Positions 33,270 to 44,802 of a stretch of DNA of 64,000 nucleotides are shown here, one piece after another. The position numbers and the translations under genes are program-made. How positions within the stretch are numbered: position 1 is the stretch's first letter; the number at the start of each line of letters is the position of its first letter. The DNA comes from Allacma fusca (taxonomy: Eukaryota > Arthropoda > Collembola > Symphypleona > Sminthuridae), in contig OX359250.1 in assembly GCA_947179485.1 (NCBI GenBank), positions 29,894,654 to 29,958,653 on the forward strand, written 5' to 3'. Below the pieces are notes generated by a model that worked only from the letters and a program-made list of their open reading frames with translations, was not told the DNA's origin and did no database searches.

Positions 33270-34560
33270 TGTTTGATTATTAGACGTGAAACATTCGATC
33301 TTGGCTTACAAAAATTGATTATTTACTCATGGACCAGGAAAGGGTCAAATTATTTTTAATAATCCAGAACGCTGTTAATGCATGATAGCTACATCATTTT
33401 AATTAATTGTATGTCTGACATGTGTTGGTGGACCCCAAAGTTACTCTTATATTCTACTTACTCTCCTACCCAAAGTTAAAATTTAATCGTGGTGGTTAAA
33501 AGATGATTAAACTGTACCAATATTCGAAGGCGTACGACAATAAGCAAGTGGTAGTTGATTTGAATTAACCACACATTCCAATATGCAAGACAGTAACTTG
33601 TTTAACATTACGGTACTTCTTTTCTGTTTTAATTTTTACTGCTTTGTAATCTATAAATTAATAGCTAAAAAAGCTTAAACAGAAGTTGCTTTTGCGCCCT
33701 CAAAAGTTGAAAACAAGTTTTCTGGTAGATGCTGGCAGAATAAATCCCACTGGTTTATTGAAAAGGATGAAAACTCTTGAAATGACGAAAAGCAACGCCA
33801 CGATGGATAATTTCTCCTTGAATACTCTTTCAATAGGATTATTAATTAACAATTTCCATCTTACATCTCAAATTTGATAGTAATAATTGCAAACCAACTT
33901 TTTCCCGGTTATTTCTGCATCAGTGACAATTATGTCGTGGCGTTGCTTTTCGTCCTTTCAAGAGTTTTCATCATTTTCAATAAACCAGTGGGATTTATTC
34001 TGCCAGCATCTACCAGAAAACTTGTTTTCAACTTTTGAGGGCGCAAAAGCAACTTCTGTTTAAGCTTTTTTAGCTATTAATTTATTTCGACCTTTTGGAC
34101 TTGTGAAACTAGCCGTGCAGGAAGGTTTCAGACAATAATGATTTTTGCAGTGAAGTATATGCACGTAAATGTTGGCTAATTTTTGGAGATTTTGTTTGCT
34201 TGGACGAGAAACATTCAAACTTGGCTTATAATGATTATTTACTTTTTTAACCACAAAAGGGTTAAAACGTTTTGAACCATCCAGGGTGCTATCAATGCAT
34301 GATAGCTACATCATTTTAATTAATGTCGGACATATGTTAATGGACCCCAAAGTAAATCTTATACTGTACTTACTCTCTTATCCGAAGTTATAATTTAATC
34401 TTGGTGGTTAAAAGTTAATGACTGATCATATTAGTCACACTTTACTAAATATTCAAAGGCGTACAAAAAAAGTTAATTTATTCGAATTTATTTACCATTC
34501 AAATTACAAGATGCAAGATTTGCTAACTTGTTTAGCATTGCAGTATTTCTTTTCTATCCT
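33270..34560. repeat. Direct duplication flanking a large inverted repeat
   Basis: Sequence at 33,270-33,625 is repeated in the same direction at 34,200-34,560 (shared runs such as GCATGATAGCTACATCATTT and GGACCCCAAAGT), with many changes. Between the copies lie two arms of about 154 bp in opposite orientation (33,654-33,808 and 33,931-34,084), almost perfect, spaced by about 120 bp. The palindrome arms are younger than the direct repeats. Confidence 0.88.
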
Positions 34561-34627
34561 TTTTTTTGTACTCTAAAATGGCATTACTTTTTGTTGACTT
34601 GGACAGGACTAACAATAAGTTGTATAA

Positions 34628-37117
34628 TATCAACCATGTTGAAATAATTGGAATACGTGGATATTGCTTAGAATCAATTTATTTGCCAAGCTTTCGAACT
34701 CAAACAGTGTTCATCTTCAGGGCTTAATTATGACTAACTATGCTATCCTTGTTTGATGTAGTATTTATAAAAATTTTACATTATTCTAATTTAAAATTAT
34801 TGAGTTGTGAATATTTTGCAAAAAATAATTATTTTGTTTCAACAATTTAAATTAAAAACAAGATCAATCTATTAAATTCGGGATTATTGGCTTCCATGCG
34901 TTGCTTAAAATAAAACCTTGGTTGACGTTCATCAATGACTGTTTTGATTGTTGGATAACTAAACCTTCCTTTATTTGTCGTAGGAAATGATTATGTTCGG
35001 GAACAACAATCTTTGCATCGTCCCATGCAATATGATGACTTCTGTTTCTTATTATGTGTCTTGCAATAGCTGATTTTTTATATTCTTTTCTTCTGACATT
35101 ATCTTTATGTTCTTGTACTCTTGTGTTTAGGTGCCTATAGGTTTCCCCAACGTATATTGAATTGCAAGTATTACAAGGTATGATGTATACTCCAGCATTC
35201 TCAGAATTTTCTCCATCTTTTAAACTTTTCATTAAGTTTTGGATTTTTATACCGGGTAAGAAAGTAGGTTTCCATTTCAAGACTCTTCGCAAGTATCCTG
35301 CGATCCTATTAGAAATATTGCCTATGTATGGAATTGGAATCCATGGTTCAATCTTGTTTTCTGTTTCTATGATTGATGAGAGCAAAATCGATGTGTCTGG
35401 TGCAGATATAGGTGTTGTATGATTTTTTATCAGTGTTGCTTCTGCGATTATGGTTCTCCTCGGATGTAACTTGTTTCTCATTCGGTTGATTCTTTTTTCT
35501 ATGAATTTTATCGGGTAGGCATTTCTTGTAAGTACTTTTCTGATGTGTAATAATTCAGCTTCCAAATATTTTGGGTGGCAGATTTTAAAAGCTCTGTGAA
35601 CTAAAGCATCTACGACTGAAATTTTTTGGGAGGTGTGATGAAAAGATTTAAAATTTAGATATCTATCTGTGTGTGTATTCTTTCTGTAGACTTTGGTTTC
35701 AATGTTGCCATCTGTATTGCGCATTATAAGAACATCTAAGAAAGGAATCTCGTTATGCTGCTCTTCTTCAATTGTAAATTGGATTTGTGGATGATATGAG
35801 TTTAAATAGTTAAGAACTTCATTCTTGTTGGACTTATCAACAATAGCAATTACGTCGTCAACATACCGTTTCCAGAATAAGATTTTGGAGTTATTTACCA
35901 CGACATCAGTTTCTAGTTTTTGTAAAAATATGTCAGCAATTGTTCCTGAAATAGGTGATCCCATTGGACAGCCATCGTCTTGTGAGTAGATTTCATGGTT
36001 ATATTGGAAATAAGTATTATTGAGACATATTTTCAAGAGAGATATAATGTCTTCAATTGTAAGTAGCTCAAATTCTTGAATTTTCCAATCCGAAGATGTT
36101 TTTAGTCTTTCTTCTACTGCTTGGATACTTTCAGTTAATGGTAAATTTGTATATAAGCTTTTTACATCAAAAGATACGAGAATGGATTCCTGAGGAATTT
36201 TTATATCTTTGATCATATCCATTAATTCGAAAGAATTCCTTACCGTTGTTTGTGGATATTGATTCGTTAGAGAAATTAATCTGTTTAATATTCTGGCTAG
36301 TTTGTAGTTAACTGATCCTCTATAGTCATTGATTGGTCGGAATGGTGTGTTGTCTTTATGAATTTTTGGAAGACCAAAAAATTTTGAAATCCTGGGTTGA
36401 TTTGTAATAATGATATTGTAAAGTTCCTTGGTTATTCTTCTGGTATTAAGTAATTCCTTGCATTTTTGTTTCAAAGTATTTAAATTGGTTTCAGTGGGAT
36501 CATTAGATAATTTGGAATATGGGCCATCTTGAATGAGTTGAATAATTTTTTGGTGGTAATCTAATTTATTCATTATGACAGTGGCATTACCTTTGTCTGC
36601 TTTCATTATTAAGATGTTTTCATTTTTCTGTAAATTCTTAAGTATTCTGATGATTTCATTATTAGGTTTAATTAACTGTCCATCTTGTATTATTTTGGTT
36701 ATATTGCGTCGTATTATTTCTTTTTCAATTTCTGGAATGTTTTCATTTTTAAGATGAGATTCCAATGTGGCTATGAATTTCAATCTTATATTCTTTAAAA
36801 TGTGCTTGTTAGGGGGGAGCGCATAATTCATTCCTAAAGTAAGAATCTTTATTTCTTCATCTGTTGGTTTGTAATTACTTAGATTGATTACATTCCTTTT
36901 GTCTTCCACTATATTTTCCGATAGTTGTTGAATTGTTGAGATTACATTGTTTGATGATTTCAGTAGTAGGTTGTATTTCATTGCTTGCTTTTCCTTAATT
37001 TTTTGGAATATTTGTTGAAAATCATTGTCAATAAGTGTGGTAATCCAATCTTGAATTGAAGTTGTATAATATATAATATAATAATATAATATAATAATAT
37101 AATATAATATATAATAT
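34628..37117 (-). mobile_element. Penelope-like element
   Basis: One 705-codon ORF fills the element. The 3' region (34,640-34,730) has the segment CCAAGCTTTCGAACTCAAAC next to GTTCATCTTCAGG, a tract typical of Penelope termini. A 13-bp direct repeat, ATAAGTTGTATAA, stands at both borders (34,615-34,627 and 37,118-37,130) and may be the target duplication. The 5' side is an AT-rich (TAATA)n tract (37,062-37,117). It inserted into a dispersed repeat whose uninterrupted copy is at 37,771-37,996. Confidence 0.88.
34864..36981 (-). CDS. Penelope reverse transcriptase with GIY-YIG endonuclease
   Basis: This 705-residue ORF has no internal stop. The N-terminal region has the family block LSNYKPTDEEIKILTLGMNY. 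RT motifs follow in order: FFGLPKIHKD (about 201-210), ILVSFDVKSLYTNLPL (267-282), DDGCPMGSPISGTIAD (335-350) and the catalytic RYVDDVIAIV (YVDD at 373-376). The C-terminal GIY-YIG nuclease starts at GVYIIPCNTCNSIYVGETYR (597-616), with the conserved R and then EH at 624-625. Start is the ATG at 36,981. A live protein primes reverse transcription from the nick it makes. Length and motifs are those of a complete EN-plus Penelope protein. Confidence 0.95.
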   Translation of the reverse strand: MKYNLLLKSSNNVISTIQQLSENIVEDKRNVINLSNYKPTDEEIKILTLGMNYALPPNKHILKNIRLKFIATLESHLKNENIPEIEKEIIRRNITKIIQDGQLIKPNNEIIRILKNLQKNENILIMKADKGNATVIMNKLDYHQKIIQLIQDGPYSKLSNDPTETNLNTLKQKCKELLNTRRITKELYNIIITNQPRISKFFGLPKIHKDNTPFRPINDYRGSVNYKLARILNRLISLTNQYPQTTVRNSFELMDMIKDIKIPQESILVSFDVKSLYTNLPLTESIQAVEERLKTSSDWKIQEFELLTIEDIISLLKICLNNTYFQYNHEIYSQDDGCPMGSPISGTIADIFLQKLETDVVVNNSKILFWKRYVDDVIAIVDKSNKNEVLNYLNSYHPQIQFTIEEEQHNEIPFLDVLIMRNTDGNIETKVYRKNTHTDRYLNFKSFHHTSQKISVVDALVHRAFKICHPKYLEAELLHIRKVLTRNAYPIKFIEKRINRMRNKLHPRRTIIAEATLIKNHTTPISAPDTSILLSSIIETENKIEPWIPIPYIGNISNRIAGYLRRVLKWKPTFLPGIKIQNLMKSLKDGENSENAGVYIIPCNTCNSIYVGETYRHLNTRVQEHKDNVRRKEYKKSAIARHIIRNRSHHIAWDDAKIVVPEHNHFLRQIKEGLVIQQSKQSLMNVNQGFILSNAWKPIIPNLID

Positions 37118-37120
37118 ATA

Positions 37121-37996
37121 AGTTGTATAACACTTGGTTACTGTAATTTAAACTTACCCAAGTAAACAAAAAATGAATGTTAAAAAAGAATAACGATTCA
37201 TTGTTTTCTTGCATTCGTGCAAAAAATTCTTAATAATAAAAATATTTTTTTTTGCACGAATGAAAGGGGAAAAAATGAACCCGTATGTTTAACATGTCAT
37301 GTACATAAGTGACCTGTAATCCAAATCAAGGATTCAACTAATATTTAAGGGGTGATCCCTTAAAGATCGCATCACCAAAATTTTACAGTAACATCCTAGT
37401 TATAAAAAGCGTCTCACAATAAGTTTTCATGCGTTTCTGATTAGCGGAACACCCTCAAATATTTTCCAATGTTAAATGAACGGTCACCATGCAACTTAAA
37501 TTCGCCTTTTGCCTCCAATTTTTGTTTATTTTTCCGAACGGCTCTACGACTTCAAGTGTTACAGGAACACAAAAATTCATGGAGATTCACAATGATCTCC
37601 CATTGACTTTAAGCTTTTGATATCAGAAATACATCAATCTGTTCAGGAGATATCCAGGAAAGTCACTTTTTGGGGTATGGGTGAAAGCATAGAGGTTGCT
37701 TTTTTAAGGATTCTGGACAGACCTGGGCATGCACGCAGGCATGGGCGCGTAACCTTTAAAAGCAACTTCTCAAAAATAGTAATATTTTGTGTTGACTTGA
37801 ACAGGATTAGGTGGCAGTAACACTCGGTTACTATAACTTTAGCCCGTTAAAGTAAACAAAAAAGAAATGTTGAAAAAGAATAGCGGTTCGTATTTCTTTC
37901 ATTCGAGCAAAAATAATTAATGTTTTAAAATAAAAACCAAAGCAGAATGAAAAAAAATTAACCGCCATGCTTCAACATGTCACGTACATAAGTGAC
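37121..37996. repeat. Dispersed repeat, two direct copies
   Basis: 37,121-37,320 (after the Penelope border) resembles 37,805-37,996: GGTTACTGTAATTT / GGTTACTATAACTTT, then GTAAACAAAAAA, and ATGTCACGTACATAAGTGAC near the end. A CAT microsatellite follows at 37,994-38,014. No ORF. Confidence 0.75.
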
Positions 37997-38050
37997 GACT
38001 GCCATCATCATCATCATCATCAAGACGACCTCTTTCAAATTAGTATATAG

Positions 38051-38601
38051 CAGAGATGCGCAAAGGAGACAGCCTTCCTTCAAGCCTTCGAAGGCGAAAA
38101 TTCAATCAAAATTTCCCCTTCAACATGTCCTAGAATGAAGCCCTCAAAAAAATCTGCCTTCCTTCACCCTTCCTTCCAAAATACATATGCTCATTTTTGC
38201 CTTCAACCTTCTTCTAAAAAATAGCCTTCCTTCAATTTTATACTACAACCCGCTTAAAAACGTTTTGCACCAGCAGGATTCAGTGCAGTGAAGATGGCGG
38301 CACACATTGTCAATTCACGAATTGGCTGCATTGTTGCGCTAGCAGCAAAACGTCGTTGTATATGCTATGCTTTCACGTTGTAGATATTTTGTGTACCTGA
38401 AAGCCTTCACGGTCTTGGAGGGCTAATATTTAGAAAGCCTTCCTTCACAATCCTTCACTGCTAGTTTTTGTGAAGGCTTCCTTCAGCCTTCAGAAAAAAG
38501 TATCTACATCCTTCATTCCTTCTGCAACGTTAAGAAAGTTACCTTTCCGCCTTCAAGGAAGCCTTCTTGGAAGGCTAGCCTTCGAAGGCTGCGCATCTCT
38601 G
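38051..38601. mobile_element. hAT MITE, CCTTC-word family
   Basis: Ends CAGAGATGCGCA / TGCGCATCTCTG with perfect 8-bp GTATATAG (38,043-38,050 and 38,602-38,609). Almost the whole element is GCCTTCCTTCAAGCCTTCG-like words, direct in the left half and changing strand near the ends. Confidence 0.94.
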
Positions 38602-39299
38602 GTATATAGGATATCCTACAAGATATAAAATTCCAAGAATTACTTTCTGCAAAATCTCTCCAATAATTTCAAGTAATACGCAAACTACTCAAAAATATCC
38701 ATTACCTGTAACGGTTCAGAAAGTGCATTCCTTCCCGTATGCTTGAACATACTTTCCGCCGCTAAAGCGATACCGAAGTGATGCTGTGTTGCTTCAGTGC
38801 TATGAAGATTTACGGTGGTATTCAAGTTACATTTAAATACTCACACTAACACTAGAAATAGCTTGAGTGTGAGTCACACAATGAGTGTGAGTACTAGTGG
38901 CAATGGAATACAAGTTTCCACCACTCAAAAATAAAACCAGCACTCACATGAGTGACCCCTTACAGTTGGGAAACATACGAAGTAATTGTGTGTAAATAGT
39001 TACAGGGATTAATGACCAATTCATTTAAATAAACGAATTTCATTCTAAGAACAGTTTATTATTTTAATTTTCACACACAAATGACACAAATTACCTACAA
39101 TAATTCTCCCCAAAAACTTCAAATTCTGGACAAGCTAGTTTCCTCCTTTAGGTAAATCCGAACGAGGATTTTTATTTTCCTTTGTGAAATCCCATGAAAA
39201 TGTTATTGAAAAAAAACCAATAGTTTTCAACGATGCCAAAGAAAAGGTATGGAAAAAATTGCCAATAGAAGTCAACTCCAGCCTCCAACCCTTCAACCC

Positions 39300-40450
39300 A
39301 CATTTGTAAATACCGTTTTACTCAACGGGCTCGTTCAAACGTACTGCAAGTTATTTCAAGAAAAAAACCGTAGGAGCACAAAACATAATTTTAAACATTA
39401 TAACCTCGTCTAGGTGTAATTCATGGGATTCTATTACTAGGCTTTTTGAGTCAATGTGCATGTCAAATTTGTTATATGCTGCAGCTGTGTGGGGCCTTGG
39501 TCAAGAGACTCTAGTCGAAACAGCTCAAAACACCTTTTTTAGGAAGGTACTTAAATCCAGTCCAAAGACCTCAAACCATTCATTGAGATTAGAAACAAGC
39601 AGGTGCCAAATCTCGTGTACTATTATTAAAATAGCTTTGATGTACTTACACAGGATACTAAAAATGGAACCAGAAAGATACCCTTACATAACGCTTCAGA
39701 AGCAAATAGCTATAGATAAAGATACGCAATTTCCCCCTGTATGGAACTGGGTTACAAACATTAAGGAATCCCTCGTAAAATTAGGTTTCCCTATTAAAAT
39801 GGACAGTATCTCGGCCGACTGGATTGAACAAAACTTCGATAACATTATGGAAGCGGCGGCAACACAATCCTTTATGGCAGACATAGATAAAGTTATGATC
39901 TCTGCGAGTAATCCAGCGTATAAAAGCCTACTACAAGGAACTGTTCTGCCAGGCTATCTTAACTCAAAATTACCCATATATAAAATTAGGCACATAGCAA
40001 AACTCCGATTGTCAAACCCGATTGATTGCAAAATATACTTTAAGGACAAAGTAGTAGAAATAACACCAGGTAAGGCATGCATATTGTGTAACTCCAATCA
40101 AATGACATGGCAACACTTAATAATCGAATGTGATAGACTAAACCCTATGAGAGATACTTTTAATTTAAATTGTGATAATGAAAATGTAACCCAATCATAT
40201 ATAAACATACTAAATTCACCTTGCCCGCAATTGTTAACAAATCTATATAATTTCTGCTGTAAAATTTGCGAGATCTGTGGATGAAAAGGCAAAAAGGGAA
40301 AATCTTTAATACTGAGAAAAGGAATTGTAAGTGTGAATCGTTGGTACGTACAACTATAATTTAGCTTTTAAATTATGTAAATCATATTATCTTATGCTTT
40401 TGTGTATGAGCACTCTCGTGAGCACAATAAACATACATACATACATACAC
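39300..40450 (+). mobile_element. 5'-truncated non-LTR retrotransposon (LINE)
   Basis: Only the C-terminal part of an RT-bearing ORF is present, followed by a short 3' UTR ending ACAATAAACATACATACATAC. The CATA microsatellite tail at 40,430-40,448 is typical of LINE 3' ends. Clade cannot be fixed without the RT core. Confidence 0.8.
39454..40284 (+). pseudogene. LINE ORF2 C-terminal domain
   Basis: Begins with the post-RT motif NLLYAAAVWGLGQETLVE and FFRKVLKSSPKTSNHSLRLE, standard for the thumb-to-C-terminal region of LINE ORF2. It ends with a knuckle CILCNSNQMTWQHLIIEC (CxxC, 7 residues, H, 4 residues, C). The frame is open for 276 codons, so this piece is young or mildly decayed. A stop at about 39,415 separates it from upstream similarity. 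Confidence 0.82.
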
Positions 40451-41416
40451 ATTTGTAAATATTTCGAATATGATTCGGGGAACGGATGGTTGAGAAATGA
40501 AAACTGTGTCCGCAATTACTGATTGGAATGACCCAGTGGCCAACAATCTTAATGCAAAATATCTGAAAAATAATTGGAACATGCCCACCTTTAGATGATA
40601 GTAACTGAGTTGTGACAATCGGTAACAGGAACGCGTATTCTTAAATCGAAATCTCTCCCGAAATGAATTGTTACTGAAAAGTTCGAAAGGATTCGATAAA
40701 TCTTTTAAATGCATGCGGTTCAGTTTAAGATTTTTGAACTTTTGGGAGAGTTCAAACCGCTTATTGGTTATAATCCGTTTCTTTTATTTTAAATCAGTCT
40801 AAATTGAAGCACATATGTAAGTACATGCGAGTGGAGAATCCAGGGACCAAATTGGTTACTTAACGCGTCACTCACTAACGCGAGTGTACTCGCTGAGTGG
40901 AGGTTAAGAAAACTGAACCTGAATACCAAAACGCCACTCGCACTCAAATATTTGTGAGTTGAGTGTGGGTTTGAGTGTGAGTGTAGTAACCTGAATACCA
41001 CCCTTAAATACTCTTGCAAGTGAGACCTCGTTGCTTCAGGGGCCCATGTGATGTCACTAATAACTGCATCAACTAATGTATTTCATATGTAATATCTCAT
41101 TTAATTTCAAATTAAATATGAAATTAGCACAGTGGAACGGGATAAAAAAGACACAATACACTACATAAGCACGGCTTTGTTGAAATACGTAGGTATTACA
41201 AGTTTTCCAATAAACACCACCCTTAATTCATATAACAAATTATACATAACACCAACCACAGAGATCAAGCGTCAAAATATTAATTTAAAGAGAATAAGAA
41301 TAAATGATCTATCATTACAAATATTGTAATAGCTCTGCTTGTTGCAATATCCCAAAGGAGGTTTTCCAGCCCGTCTCACTGTACATTATTATATATGAAA
41401 TACAAACCACACTCAC

Positions 41417-41651
41417 TCGGCCGCCATATTGCAACTTGGGCGGTGGTAAGACTAATTTGCATCATGGAATTACTAATAGTTAACCCAAACTCCTGAACAT
41501 ACGGATCATTGTTAAAGTCAGCTTTGTGAACTAAATTATTGATTTCACGCTCTCGATCAGGAGCAGAGCGCGTTGTTGCTTTGATCATCGTGAAAGTTTG
41601 CATGTCCGTCAATTTCTTGATGCATCGCTGACCTACCACGATATTGCATAC
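41417..41651 (-). pseudogene. AGO1: Argonaute exon (PAZ-L2 border) with an internal deletion
   Basis: Acceptor ATATATAG and donor CGA|GTGAGT bound one exon. It encodes [33 protein letters not shown] and [19 protein letters not shown], a nearly invariant Argonaute segment after the PAZ domain. After SNSMM the frame is shifted: [11 protein letters not shown] is readable only one frame over, consistent with loss of about 8 bp. No other Argonaute exon is seen in the window, so this is an isolated duplicate exon or part of a gene with very long introns. The parent protein binds small RNAs in gene silencing. Confidence 0.88.
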
Positions 41652-43034
41652 CTATATATCACATCTTGTACTTGTCCAGAAAGTACTTGGTAACAGTACA
41701 TTCCACTGTCTGACCGGTCTCCAACTACAATGGGAAACTCTGCATTTGGGCCGGACGACGAGTGACGTTACAAACTCGATATTTTCTCTTGTTTCCACAG
41801 TGCTTAATCCCTATGACACGCCCATACTGATCCTTCGCCTTAACTGCTTTCTTAATTTTCTCTCTAATCTTCTCTCTACACAGAAAAACCATTCATCCAC
41901 CGATTCCCCACACTTGTATTATGAACACCCACAATTTAATTGCATGTTGTCATTTATTAACTAACGCTTTTGCATTGACCGGCTGTAGATTTGTAGTCCT
42001 TTTCAAAGACCGGAAGACCAACGTATGTACACAGTGCTTCTGAACGCTTTGCTCCTAGACAATTACAATTATTACCCAAATTACTTTTTATGTTAACAAG
42101 CAGAGCCCCACTTCAAGTTATTCATTAATGACAATTGACAAAGTAAAGGTACAATGTACAATGGCCCAACGATTCACAGCTATCCTTAGTTCATCACTCA
42201 TTCCTTCAGAACAATTCCTCAAAACAAAACTGCCACCACAATTATTTCCTAGTAAAAAAACCAGGGACGGGATATCGGAAAAATACGGATTTAAATGTGG
42301 ATTCGAATACTTTCTAATTTCGATTTCAATTTCAATTATTCTTTTAAATACTTAGAAATTTGAATTCCGATACGGATTCCAATATATTTGAATACTTCCT
42401 GAATTTGGATTCCGATTAAAATACTTTTAGGATATTCTTACAAAAAATGGGAATTTATTCAAAAGAATAATTTATTCGCAAAAATATAAGCGATACATAA
42501 CACATTAAGTTTTTTCAAGGCAAAATAACCACGCAAATCATTTATTATAAACTTGAGCACAGAAAACACACGCTCAGCTGAAATTTGAGTAACTGGAAAA
42601 GCAAGGAGTGATCCATAACATTTCTAAAAAATCGGAGTAATTTGTTAACCTGTTTAGCTACTTTTCCGATAAAATCCTTCTAACAGTATTTGTAAATCGA
42701 TTTGTTTGATAACACATCGTAACTAGAATGTACTTGAGATTTAAGAAGTGAGAAACTTGATTAACTTATTGTTAATAGTGGTTAACAGTCCTGTAAGACA
42801 GACTATGCAGCTATCTCATCCTGTTTGCAGGAATTTTTACAAAAACATGGGGTTTTAAAAAAACCAAAACGAAGATGCTTTCACGGCTCTAAAATGTGAA
42901 AAACTAGCATTTGATATGAGAAAAATTAGAGCAATATTGAACGAAACAAAGCATCTCGGGTGCTACCGAGTAATATATTATGTTTATGTATGTGTTAGTA
43001 CCTTAGCACCCGAGATGCTTTGTTTTCCAATTTA

Positions 43035-43530
43035 CGTCTAGAATATTGAAGGTTATGATTATGACAACCGTAATTCGTATTTTTAAACGATTAATTTTTA
43101 AGGGCCCAAGCCCTTGGTCGCACATCATAAGATTTTGCGCGATAACTTGCAATAATTAGGCAGACATATGTGCAAATTCTTATCAAAGTTGTTGTGGGGG
43201 AAGGCCTTTAAAAAAACTGCAATGTATTAGAATAGGCAATTCCGTAGACTCAAGGAAAAACTTAGTTATAAACAGCTTCAGATCTCGTTAACTATACACG
43301 CTGAAGATGTACGTTAAGCATTGGACGTTGTACAAATTCTGTCATTGACTTTAAGCCCTTAATATTCCGATTTGGTCAAAGGGTGTAGAAGTTATCCTCA
43401 AATCTTTTTTTTTCAAGGGGGGTAAGTGCATATCTACGCTTTGCGTTTTTTACGAAAACGAATTTTTTCAAAAGTTGAAAATTAATTTTTGCGAATCAGT
43501 AAAAAGCATCTTCGTAAAAACGGGCTTCAA
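43035..43530. repeat. Dispersed repeat, copy 2 of 7,120-7,560
   Basis: Runs parallel to 7,127-7,590 with words GAATATTGAAGGTTATGA, TCATAAGATTTTGC and CAGCTTCAGATCTCGTTAAC. It is non-coding and nested in the hAT composite. Confidence 0.8.
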
Positions 43531-44234
43531 CTCACTGTCCATTAACAAGCATACACTTTTCGTTTACCAACCGTTCGGAACTTCGCCTTTCAAAAATTGC
43601 TTCCTATGAACATTTTCTCGCACGTGGCAATATAAAACCCAATGAAATCGATACTTTATTGGAATCGGAATTCATAAAAAATATTCGAATAACGATTCGA
43701 ATACCCTTGCTTTTATTCAAATCCGATTTTGAATACAAATACCTTAGTGAATATTTTTCCGATTCCAATATCGATTCGGATACCCGAACTTATCCTCTCT
43801 ACTAATTTGAGAGAGTTGATAGTGAAAGTGATGGTAAGAATCAAATATTCGCGCGCGAGCTCTGCGGAAATATTTCCAACAAACAAAATATACACATACA
43901 CTATGACAACCACACTATGGACGCTATGTACGTACATACGTAGCCGACGCCGTCGCACGTTTGCCACGCAATTTCACCACTCACACACAACACACCACTC
44001 ACTCACAGTACTCACACCTCACACTCAACATGCAACGTACTTTATAGACGCTATATACGTACATACGTATAGCGTCTATAACTGGACTGAGCACGACGAC
44101 GCCGTCGCATGTTCGCCATGCCGTTTCACCACGCACACCACTCACACCACTCACTCTCACTTATTGTTAGTTCTGCATTTCTTCGTCCGCGTTACACAAG
44201 GTAGGAGCTGCTCTCTCCGTTTTCCACAGCATTG

Positions 44235-44760
44235 CTTTCTGAACTGTCTTTTTAAAGACAAAATTAACCTGTCTTTTTAAAGACAAATTAACCTGTCTTT
44301 TTAAAGACAAATTAACCTGTCTTTTTAAAGACAAAATTAACCTGTCTTTTAAAGACAAATTAACCTGTCTTTTTAAAGACAAATTAACCTGTCTTTTTAA
44401 ATACAAAATTAACCTGTCTTTTATAGACAAATTAACCTGTCTTTTAAAGACAAATTAACCTGTCTTTTTAAAGACAAATTAACCTGTCAATTTGAAGACA
44501 AATTTGTCAGTCTTTTGAAGACAAAACAAGTCATTTCAAGACAAAATCAGTCTCTCATAGACCAACCAGTCTTTTCAAGACAAAATCAGTCTCTTATAGA
44601 CCAAACCAGTCTTTTCAAGACAAATTAGTCTTTCATAGACAAGACCAGTCTTTTCAAGACAAATTAGTCTTTCATAGACAAGACCAGTCTTTTAAAGACA
44701 AATTCGATCTTTCATAGACAGCCAGTCAATTAAGACAAGCCAGTCCTTTAAAGACATTTT
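44235..44760. repeat. Array of about 20 small palindromes (GTCTTTTTAAAGAC)
   Basis: A 24-bp unit, AACCTGTCTTTTTAAAGACAAATT, repeats head to tail. Each unit is a near-perfect inverted repeat. Later units drift (GTCTTTTCAAGACAAA, GTCTCATAGAC), keeping the inverted symmetry while the spacer changes. It ends 40 bp before the Helitron ORF start at 44,803. It may be the Helitron 5' region or a separate array. Confidence 0.9.
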
Positions 44761-44802
44761 TTTGTTGTAAAGAATTCAAACCTCTTCTTTTAAAGGAACA
44801 AA

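Larger units (their letters stand above)
38814..41002. mobile_element. Inverted-repeat element, GAGTGTGAG-word family, hosting a LINE
   Basis: GGTGGTATTCAAGTTAC at 38,815 is mirrored by GTAACCTGAATACCACC ending at 41,001 (one mismatch). Both ends continue as ACTCACACT / GAGTGTGAG words. No convincing target duplication was found, so the superfamily is open. The LINE fragment at 39.3-40.45 kb lies inside. Confidence 0.7.

Noticed and set aside
34640..34740. Functional hammerhead ribozyme at the Penelope 3' end
   Set aside because: The CTGATGA core is not intact (CTGAAGATGA), so only a resemblance is noted.
41644..41964. 106-residue plus ORF next to the Argonaute exon
   Set aside because: Opposite strand to the exon, no motif, nothing conserved-looking.
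44167..44430. Minus-strand ORF with LKRQVNLSLKRQVNLS repeats
   Set aside because: It is a reading of the 24-bp palindrome array; no start context or motif.
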